13,062 bases of DNA. Source: an uncultured Clostridia bacterium. Its GTDB lineage: Bacteria > Bacillota > Clostridia > Christensenellales > Aristaeellaceae. Where the stretch lies: assembly GCA_946410395.1 (NCBI GenBank), contig CAMKAE010000036.1:1-13062 (forward strand). Reading direction: 5' to 3'. The translations under genes and the position numbers were made by a program. Position 1 is the first letter of the stretch. The number at the start of each line of letters is the position of its first letter. Below, in pieces: positions 1-4,889 of this stretch. The notes beneath the pieces were generated by a model. The model was not told where the DNA came from, did no database searches, and saw only the letters and a list, made by a program, of their open reading frames with translations.

Positions 1-81
1 TCATTCCGCATTCCGAATTCTGCATTCCGAATTAACCTTCGTTCTCAATTCCGAATTCCGCATTCCGAATTCCGAATTAAC
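1..81. repeat. Degenerate ATTCCGA/ATTCCGC heptamer array
   Basis: Heptamers ATTCCGC or ATTCCGA (one ATTCTGC variant) run head to tail from 3 to 30. They are interrupted by ATTAACC and a short TTCGTTCTCA spacer, then resume from 48 to 75 and end again in ATTAAC. Each of the two blocks therefore ends in ATTCCGAATTAAC. The array runs off the left edge, so its full length is unknown, and it ends about 20 bases before the ATG of the ATP-grasp gene. Translated on the minus strand it gives a low-complexity N-S-E-rich peptide, which is a repeat artefact and not a gene. Function unknown; it could be a simple-sequence array or the end of a larger intergenic repeat. Confidence 0.8.
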
Positions 82-100
82 AAGATTGGGGCTGCGAGCG

Positions 101-1111
101 ATGAGCAGACTTGGGTTCTTCTTCAAGCGCCTGGTGCGTCTGGACTGGAAGCGCATGTGGGCTACCACCAAGGTGATCAAGGAGCGCAGCGGCAAGGGCC
201 GCGTCAGCCTCCTGTGCGACATGCTGCGCTGCGCCGTGAAATACAACGCCGGCTACATGGACTACAAGATCGCCGAGATGTGGAACCTGAACGACGCCCA
301 GCGCCGGACGGTGATCACCCGGGGCATCTCCAACAGCATCGTCCGCCGGATGAACGACAAGGCCTTCTGGCACTTCTTTGACGACAAGACCCAGTTCAAC
401 ACGCTGTTCCGGGAATGGATCCCCCGGAAATGGCTGCTGATCAGCGAGGGGACGAAGCCGGAGGAGCTTGCGGCGCTGACGGCGGACTTTGACGCCCTCA
501 TCGGCAAGCCCCTGGAGGGCTCGAGCGGCCAGGGCATTCAAAAGTACACGAAGGCGGACTGGCAGGACGGCCCCGAGGCCTTCCTCAGGCGCCTGAAGGA
601 CGACGGCATCGGCATCCTTGAGGAGATCGTGGTGCAGCACCCGGTGATGGCGGCCATGTGCCCCACCTCGGTGAACACCTGCCGCATCGCCACCCTGCTG
701 GGCGACAAAAAGCAGGGCATCGTCTACGCCTTCCTGCGCATCGGCAATGGCAAGGTGATGGACAATGTGGACTGCGGGGGCATGGCGGCGCGCATCGACC
801 TGGACAGCGGCACGCTGCTGACGGTGGGCGCGGACAAGGCCGGCAACCGCTATGAACGGCATCCCATTACCGGCACGCCCATTGTCGGCTTCACGATCCC
901 CTACTGGGAGGAAGCCAAGGCCATGTGCCTGGAGGCGGCGAAAAAGGTGCCCCAGATGCGCTTCGTGGCCTGGGACGTGGCCATCACGCCCGACGGCCCC
1001 ACCTTCATCGAGGGCAACAGCTTTCCCAGCCACGCGGTGCCGCAGTTTGCCGCCCACTATCCCGACGGCATCGGCATCCTGCCGGAATTTGAGAAGTTCA
1101 TCGACCTGTGA
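101..1111 (+). CDS. Sugar-transfer-associated ATP-grasp family protein
   Basis: A 336-residue soluble protein with ATP-grasp features. A glycine-rich nucleotide loop GKPLEGSSGQGI lies at residues 135-146, an acidic pair EEI at 174-176 fits the adenine-contacting strand, and the C-terminal metal site reads WDVAITPDGPTFIEGN (D292, E304, N306). The arrangement resembles the ATP-grasp family linked to sugar transfer in polysaccharide clusters (the ATPgrasp_ST type). Such enzymes join a carboxylate to an amine or similar nucleophile using ATP; the substrate cannot be read here. No signal peptide or membrane segment is evident. I chose the ATG at 101; an in-frame TTG at 86 would add five residues but abuts the heptamer repeat and has no better ribosome site. 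No glycosyltransferase or polymer gene lies in the window, so the usual context is missing. The eight-cysteine gene follows after 17 bases. Confidence 0.8.
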   Translation: MSRLGFFFKRLVRLDWKRMWATTKVIKERSGKGRVSLLCDMLRCAVKYNAGYMDYKIAEMWNLNDAQRRTVITRGISNSIVRRMNDKAFWHFFDDKTQFNTLFREWIPRKWLLISEGTKPEELAALTADFDALIGKPLEGSSGQGIQKYTKADWQDGPEAFLRRLKDDGIGILEEIVVQHPVMAAMCPTSVNTCRIATLLGDKKQGIVYAFLRIGNGKVMDNVDCGGMAARIDLDSGTLLTVGADKAGNRYERHPITGTPIVGFTIPYWEEAKAMCLEAAKKVPQMRFVAWDVAITPDGPTFIEGNSFPSHAVPQFAAHYPDGIGILPEFEKFIDL

Positions 1112-1128
1112 GCGGGGGAGGCGCGGAC

Positions 1129-1305
1129 ATGGCAAAGCCCTGCATCCTCTATGAGGACCGGGAGGAATGCATTGCATGCGGCGACTGCCGCTGCGAGTAT
1201 GACCCGGAGAAGATCTGCGACAACTGCATGGCCTGCGTGAAGGAGGACGCAGATTTCCGCGGCATCCTCATCGGCGGGATCAAGCTGTCGGAAGACGAGG
1301 AATGA
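1129..1305 (+). CDS. Small eight-cysteine ferredoxin-like protein
   Basis: A 58-residue protein with cysteines at positions 5, 14, 17, 20, 22, 30, 33 and 36. They form two CxxCxxC clusters, ECIACGDC and KICDNCMAC, separated by nine residues. This spacing suits binding of an iron-sulfur cluster (possibly two) or zinc. The order differs from a classic 2[4Fe-4S] ferredoxin, which has CxxCxxCxxxCP twice. The C-terminal third is acidic and cysteine-free. The ATG at 1129 is chosen because GGGGGAGG at 1114-1121 lies seven bases upstream; a GTG at 1108 overlaps the preceding stop and has no such site. It sits 17 bases after the ATP-grasp gene and is followed by a terminator, so the two are probably co-transcribed. 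Partner and role are unknown. Confidence 0.8.
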   Translation: MAKPCILYEDREECIACGDCRCEYDPEKICDNCMACVKEDADFRGILIGGIKLSEDEE

Positions 1306-1309
1306 ATAA

Positions 1310-1340
1310 GGACCCGGCGCGCTGCCGGGCCCTTTGCTTT
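1310..1340 (+). terminator. Rho-independent terminator after the ATP-grasp / cysteine-protein pair
   Basis: GGACCCGGC (1310-1318) pairs with GCCGGGCCC (1324-1332) across a five-base loop, with one A-C mismatch. TTTGCTTT follows. It begins five bases after the stop codon of the 58-residue gene, as expected for the end of a plus-strand unit. Confidence 0.8.
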
Positions 1341-1432
1341 ATATCGGGTAAGATTGTGCGCCGCGTCTTCACTCTTGGAGATGCAGGCAGGGAAAAACGT
1401 TTACCCGCGATAGAAATCATTGCCGCCGAGAA

Positions 1433-1593
1433 ATTATTCAGTCGTGGAGAGAAACCCCTCCACCGCAAGCGGTTCCCCTCCCCTTTCAGGGGAGGCTTTG
1501 AGTAACTATAAACCTTTGTCTCCCCTGAAAGGGGAGATGTCGCCGCAGCGACAGAGAGGTTTCAGCCCAAGCAAACATTCCGACTGAATAGAT
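1433..1593. repeat. MITE-like palindromic intergenic element
   Basis: The stretch is built as nested inverted repeats. The outer arms are TATTCAGTCG (1435-1444) and CGACTGAATA (1581-1590). Inside them, GAAACC (1451-1456) faces GGTTTC (1558-1563). Inside those are two exact reverse-complement 17-mers, CTCCCCTTTCAGGGGAG (1478-1494) and CTCCCCTGAAAGGGGAG (1520-1536), each itself a hairpin. Smaller hairpins are CCGCAAGCGG (1463-1472) and TGTCGC-cgca-GCGACA (1538-1553). There is no coding capacity, so if mobile it would depend on a transposase supplied elsewhere. It sits between two convergent genes and could also act as a terminator for either. A diverged partial copy appears at the right edge of the window. 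Confidence 0.75.
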
Positions 1594-1605
1594 GCTCCGC
1601 CGAAA

Positions 1606-1884
1606 TCATACTTTGTTATACTCAATCCTCACTTCCTTGATCGGATCCAGAAAGCTGTTCTTGTTCATATACAGGCTGTCCAGGATCGGCTCCAGATCAA
1701 TGTATTCTTCAATGGGCTGATCCTTCTGCCGATACTTTGCGAGGACTTCAAGATAACCATGATCCCAGGTCAGGACTTTCAGATACCGTTCAAGTCCGTC
1801 ACACGTCCGGAACGTCAGGGTTTTGTCTCCGTAGGAGAAAGTCGTATATTTGTCAAAACTGCTCAATACAGCAGTGCTTTCCAT
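1606..1884 (-). CDS. Hypothetical 92-residue protein, unrecognised family
   Basis: A soluble 92-residue protein without membrane segments or cysteine clusters. It has one cysteine, is rich in aromatic and acidic residues, and has a central block WDHGYLEVLAKY (residues 40-51) followed by an acidic helix-like stretch with EEYIDLEP. The fold looks mixed alpha/beta and compact; I do not recognise a function. The start is secure: the minus strand carries AAAGGAGGAGG (complement of 1889-1899) four bases before the ATG. Its base composition is clearly more AT-rich than all neighbouring genes, which suggests recent acquisition or a different selective history. It stands alone, converging on the plus-strand gene pair across the palindromic element and downstream of the terminator of the membrane-protein gene. 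Confidence 0.75.
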   Translation of the reverse strand: MESTAVLSSFDKYTTFSYGDKTLTFRTCDGLERYLKVLTWDHGYLEVLAKYRQKDQPIEEYIDLEPILDSLYMNKNSFLDPIKEVRIEYNKV

Positions 1885-1925
1885 TTGACCTCCTCCTTTC
1901 GTGCATGGAGTCTGCTGCCGCTTTC

Positions 1926-1934
1926 ATCATAGCA
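1926..1934 (-). promoter_or_regulatory. Candidate extended -10 promoter for the 92-residue gene
   Basis: On the minus strand the sequence TGCTATGAT has the extended -10 form TGnTATnnT. It lies about 40 bases before the ATG, which would leave a leader of about 35 bases including the ribosome site. The -35 region 17 bases upstream is poor (TTTCCT-like), as is often tolerated in extended -10 promoters. Confidence 0.45.
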
Positions 1935-1983
1935 CGAACCGCACAAAAAGGAAAGAGAAAGATCAAGACAATCGTATACAGAG

Positions 1984-2019
1984 AAGGGAGCGCGGGATTC
2001 CGCCCGCACTCCCTTGGTT
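1984..2019 (-). terminator. Hairpin terminator after the membrane-protein gene
   Basis: Thirteen-base arms at 1984-1996 (AAGGGAGCGCGGG) and 2003-2015 pair with one G-T wobble across a six-base loop. The hairpin starts four bases after the TAA stop of the minus-strand membrane-protein gene, which is typical for a terminator. The downstream minus-strand tract is only TTCTCTGT, so the T-run is weak. The better T-run (GGTTTTA) is on the plus strand, where no gene needs it. Confidence 0.6.
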
Positions 2020-4218
2020 TTACCCGTTTCCTTCATCCCCCGGGGCGTGGACGTCCACGCAGGGGCCCAAACGGTCGCGGCCCTTGTCCACGAAGGTCAC
2101 CCGCCAGCAGTCGACGGGCTTGCCATCCGGCATGAAGAAGATCGTCCAGCGGGTGAACTCCTCCTCCGTGCCCTCGTCCAGGCGGCAGAGCATCACGCCC
2201 ACCTGGCCGGGCTCGGGGAAATCTCCGGCCTCCGGGGGCAGCTGCTCCCGGGCGAAGGCAATGGCTTCCTCCGGCGTCATCTCGCCCTCCCGGGGCACGC
2301 CGCGGCTCTCGCTGGGATAGACCTCCGCCTGAACCTCCAGGGGCCAAAGCAGGGAATTGATGCCGTAGGCCTCCCGGGCCCGGGCCATCGCCACGCTGTT
2401 CACGTCGTAGAGGGCTTCGTCGATGCTCTCCCGGTCCAGCTCCGGGGGCAGCGGGTCCGTGCCGCTGGACGGCCGCTCCTCCACCCGGACGGGCACGCCG
2501 CTCTCGTCCAGCTCCACCTCATAGTCCGGATGCTCGCGCCACAGGCTGCGGAAACGGATCACGCGGCCGCTGACCTCCGGCACCCAGTACCGCTGATCGA
2601 AGACAGGGAGGTCGTCCACCTCGGGCATGTCGTAGCCCATGTCGGCAAACTTGTGCAGGATCGCCAGCCGGGCCAGGTACAGCGGGCCGTTTTCCGCCAG
2701 CTCCAGCCGCGCCCAGATCCGGTGCAGGGTCACCATGTGGAAGCTGGGCTCCAGCTCGCCGTAGTCGCTCTTGTACATGTCCAGATCCGTCATCTCGCCG
2801 GTGACCGCGTCGATTTCCACGACGATGGAGTCCTGATAGCTCCCGTCCCAGGGCAGGAGGCGGAACTTCCAGGTGGGGTTGGGGGTGTTGTCAATCAGAC
2901 AGGCGCAGTTGACGTCGCCCATGCGGACGCCGGTCTGCGTGAAGGCTTGTTTCTCCGCCTCCTCGCGGTTCAGCAGGCCTTCGCGCCAGGCGATCCAGGG
3001 CGTGGCCTTCACGATCTTCCCCTCCATGGTGACAGGCTCGGGCAGGCCCGCGGCCCGCTCGGCGATCTCCGCCCAGACCGTGCTGTCCCATTCGTCATAC
3101 CAGCCGTTGGCCGCGCGGTAGCGGCCCAGGATGTTGTCCGCCGTGATGGGGCCTACGTCTGCGCTTTCGATGGTCACCGCACGGGCGGCGTCATCCACCT
3201 CGGTGGCGCAGAAGCCGCCCTCCACGGTCAGGCTGACAAAGTTGATGCGCCATACGGCCGCGCCCTGCCGGGCCTGATGGACGACCCGGCGGTATTTCGC
3301 CTCGTCCTCCAGGGGCGCGCCGCTCACGCCGGTCTCCCGGCGGATGGCCTCGGCGGCCAGGTGAACGGCGTCCGCCTCCGTCAGGGTGTAGACCGGCTCC
3401 GGCGGCAGCTCCTCCGGGTCGGGCTGCGCTTGCTCATGATGGGTCACGTCCACCACCTTGCCGGCTTTGTCCAGCGCGGCGCTGTAATAGTGTCCCCAGC
3501 CGTGGTCTCTGGGGATTACATTCAGCGACCAGAAGGCGCCGTCCTCCGTGCCGCCTGCGAAATAGGCGATGGTCGTCAGATACTGCTCCCGGTCCTCCAG
3601 CGGCAGGTCCGGCCCGTATTCGGCCTGAATGGCCGCCAGCATCCGGGCTCGGGCGTCCTCCTCCTTCAGATCGTCGGGGCCGGGAAGATCTTCGTTGTTG
3701 CTGTCCGTCCAGCCGATCTGCACCATCATATCCCAGAACCAGTGCCGCTGGGCGATGGTCCACTCGTCGATCGTCCCGCCGAAGGCCTGCCGGCACACGG
3801 CCATGATGGTTTCTTCCTCGTCGTAGCCCTCCCCGTTGCGGATGGCTTCCATGATCCGGCTGTTCTCGTCCAGCGTGAAGCCGTTCTCGCTGAGCGCCTG
3901 AATGAATGCTGCCAACTCCTCGGGCGAGAAATCCGTGTTGACGCGCCATTCCGCGTCGTTTCCCCGGGCGTTGGGCACGGCCACCTGCTCCACCACCTCC
4001 TGGGGAGTCAGCAGGGCCAGGGTCACGGCCACGGCGGCCGCGGTGATCAGGGTCAGCACAATGGCCAGCACCAGGCCGACCGTCAGTTTGCGTTTCACTT
4101 TTCTTCCTCCGATCGCGTTGTCCAGGATCCGGCTGCGATCCAGCGCGGACGGGTACAGGCCGGACAGCTCTGCGTCCAGGGCATGACGAAGCTTCTTTGC
4201 CAGCATTTCATCACGCAT
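2020..4218 (-). CDS. Single-pass membrane protein with PepSY-like repeats; candidate anti-sigma factor / sensor
   Basis: A 732-residue protein. Residues 1-44 are a charged cytoplasmic segment ending GGRKVKRK, 45-70 form one membrane helix (LTVGLVLAIVLTLITAAAVA region), and about 660 residues follow outside. The exterior shows about five similar units at roughly 185-258, 278-352, 415-482, 511-582 and 647-712. Each has a helix such as LTEADAVHLAAEA or MTPEEAIAFARE, a tryptophan- or phenylalanine-centred strand such as AVWRINF or RWTIFF, and often a V-x-V-D-x-x-T/A-G-type turn. This recalls PepSY/YpeB modules, which is inference. The gene overlaps the ECF sigma stop by eight bases, so translational coupling is likely. 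In Firmicutes such partners usually bind the sigma factor through the cytoplasmic tail. The ATG at 4218 is chosen because GGAGGGAGG (4227-4235) lies eight bases upstream; the GTG at 4227 overlaps that site. Ligand unknown. Confidence 0.7.
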   Translation of the reverse strand: MRDEMLAKKLRHALDAELSGLYPSALDRSRILDNAIGGRKVKRKLTVGLVLAIVLTLITAAAVAVTLALLTPQEVVEQVAVPNARGNDAEWRVNTDFSPEELAAFIQALSENGFTLDENSRIMEAIRNGEGYDEEETIMAVCRQAFGGTIDEWTIAQRHWFWDMMVQIGWTDSNNEDLPGPDDLKEEDARARMLAAIQAEYGPDLPLEDREQYLTTIAYFAGGTEDGAFWSLNVIPRDHGWGHYYSAALDKAGKVVDVTHHEQAQPDPEELPPEPVYTLTEADAVHLAAEAIRRETGVSGAPLEDEAKYRRVVHQARQGAAVWRINFVSLTVEGGFCATEVDDAARAVTIESADVGPITADNILGRYRAANGWYDEWDSTVWAEIAERAAGLPEPVTMEGKIVKATPWIAWREGLLNREEAEKQAFTQTGVRMGDVNCACLIDNTPNPTWKFRLLPWDGSYQDSIVVEIDAVTGEMTDLDMYKSDYGELEPSFHMVTLHRIWARLELAENGPLYLARLAILHKFADMGYDMPEVDDLPVFDQRYWVPEVSGRVIRFRSLWREHPDYEVELDESGVPVRVEERPSSGTDPLPPELDRESIDEALYDVNSVAMARAREAYGINSLLWPLEVQAEVYPSESRGVPREGEMTPEEAIAFAREQLPPEAGDFPEPGQVGVMLCRLDEGTEEEFTRWTIFFMPDGKPVDCWRVTFVDKGRDRLGPCVDVHAPGDEGNG

Positions 4219-4735
4219 CCTGCTCACCTCCCTCCAGCGCGGCGCGGAGCAGCGCTTCGGCCTTCCGCAGCCGGCGGCTCACCGTGGCCAGGGACAGGCC
4301 AAGGGAATCGGCCGTCTCCTGCTCGGTCAGCCCGTGATAGTAATACAGCAGAACAACCTGTTTATACCGATCCGGCAGGCCGCAGACCGTGAGCATCAGG
4401 TCGTGATCCTCCGCTTCGGCCTCCATCAGGCGCTGGGGCAGGTCCTCCAGGGCCGTGCGGGCGTCCACATGGCGGAACCAGGCGGTCCGCCGGTAGTCCC
4501 GGCAGGTGTTGATCGCGATCTTCAGCAGCCAGGCCTTCTCGTTGGCTACGCCCTTGCGCTGAAAGTCGGCCAGGTGCCGCCAGGCCTTGATGAAGGTATC
4601 CTGGGTGGCGTCCTCCGCCTGGGCGCGGTCCGACAGACAGACAAAGCAGGTTTTCAGAATCGTGGCGGCGTAGCGGTCGATCCACGTCTGCAGGATTTGT
4701 TCCGGGGTCATGCCGGGTACCGCAGCATGCTCCAC
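4211..4735 (-). CDS. ECF-family RNA polymerase sigma factor
   Basis: A 174-residue extracytoplasmic-function sigma factor that directs RNA polymerase to a small stress or envelope regulon. Region 2 spans residues 12-85 and includes DRAQAEDATQDTFIKAW (core-binding and -10 recognition) and NEKAWLLKIAINTCRDYRR. Region 4 spans 118-166 with the helix-turn-helix LTEQETADSLGLSLATVSRR contacting the -35 element. Region 1 and region 3 are absent, as usual for this group. The best start is the GTG at 4735, eight bases after AGGAGG (complement of 4744-4749). An upstream in-frame GTG at 4744 overlaps that site, and a downstream ATG at 4711 lacks one. The stop overlaps the start of the membrane protein, so sigma factor and probable anti-sigma factor form one operon. 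Regulon and signal are unknown. Confidence 0.92.
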   Translation of the reverse strand: MEHAAVPGMTPEQILQTWIDRYAATILKTCFVCLSDRAQAEDATQDTFIKAWRHLADFQRKGVANEKAWLLKIAINTCRDYRRTAWFRHVDARTALEDLPQRLMEAEAEDHDLMLTVCGLPDRYKQVVLLYYYHGLTEQETADSLGLSLATVSRRLRKAEALLRAALEGGEQDA

Positions 4736-4761
4736 CTGCCTCACCTCCTCTCACCCATACA

Positions 4762-4788
4762 GACGAGCGGCGCAGCGCGTTTTTTTCA
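4762..4788 (-). promoter_or_regulatory. Candidate ECF-type (autoregulatory) promoter
   Basis: On the minus strand TGAAAA (complement of 4783-4788) is followed after 17 bases by CGTC (complement of 4762-4765). ECF promoters in Firmicutes commonly read TGAAAC, 16-17 bases, CGTC. Transcription would start only some 15-20 bases before the GTG, with the ribosome site in between. No good sigma-A -10 box is seen at the matching place, so self-activation by the encoded sigma factor is the natural reading. Confidence 0.6.
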
Positions 4789-4792
4789 ATCC

Positions 4793-4846
4793 GGAATAAA
4801 TTTCTTTTCGCGGCCGGCAGGCATCGGGCCGCCGGCGGGGAATAAA
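4793..4846. promoter_or_regulatory. Divergent regulatory region with flanked GC hairpin
   Basis: Between the divergent sigma and hydrolase-like genes the octamer GGAATAAA occurs twice in the same orientation (4793-4800 and 4839-4846). The copies bracket a GC-rich inverted repeat, GCGGCC (4810-4815) with GGCCGC (4827-4832). A self-complementary GCCGGC at 4813-4818 and 4831-4836 offers an alternative pairing. I see no convincing sigma-A promoter for the plus-strand gene. The arrangement could be an operator or an mRNA leader structure. Confidence 0.35.
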
Positions 4847-4889
4847 GGCATTATCGCACAGAGCATCAATCAACAGGGAGGACAGATCG

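Larger units (their letters stand above)
1306..1605. other. 300-base intergenic region between convergent genes
   Basis: From left to right this region holds the terminator at 1310-1340, about 90 bases in which I see nothing specific, and the palindromic element at about 1433-1593. The octamer GAAATCAT occurs on both sides of the element (1413-1420 and 1602-1609). The second copy reads through the stop codon of the minus-strand 92-residue gene. A 67-codon open frame across the terminator and repeat is not credible as a gene. Confidence 0.6.

Noticed and set aside
86..100. TTG start adding five residues to the ATP-grasp protein
   Set aside because: It directly follows the heptamer repeat without a ribosome site; the ATG at 101 gives a sensible N-terminus.
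1..246. Minus-strand 81-codon frame at the left edge
   Set aside because: Its C-terminal part is simply the translated heptamer array and the rest is antisense to the ATP-grasp gene.
77..1177. A 366-codon minus-strand frame opposite the ATP-grasp gene
   Set aside because: It is a low-complexity shadow. The plus-strand frame carries ATP-grasp motifs and the neighbouring ribosome site for the next gene.
1302..1505. A 67-codon plus-strand frame after the eight-cysteine gene
   Set aside because: It starts inside the stop region, runs through the terminator and half of the palindromic repeat, and lacks a ribosome site.
1433..1593. CRISPR array or attachment site
   Set aside because: There are no regularly spaced direct repeats with spacers, no cas genes, and no integrase or tRNA next to it; the structure is palindromic.
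2014..4392. A 792-codon plus-strand open frame opposite the membrane-protein and sigma genes
   Set aside because: It mirrors the real minus-strand genes. Its translation is rich in H, G, R and A with no domain, and it has no ribosome site; long antisense frames are expected in GC-rich DNA.
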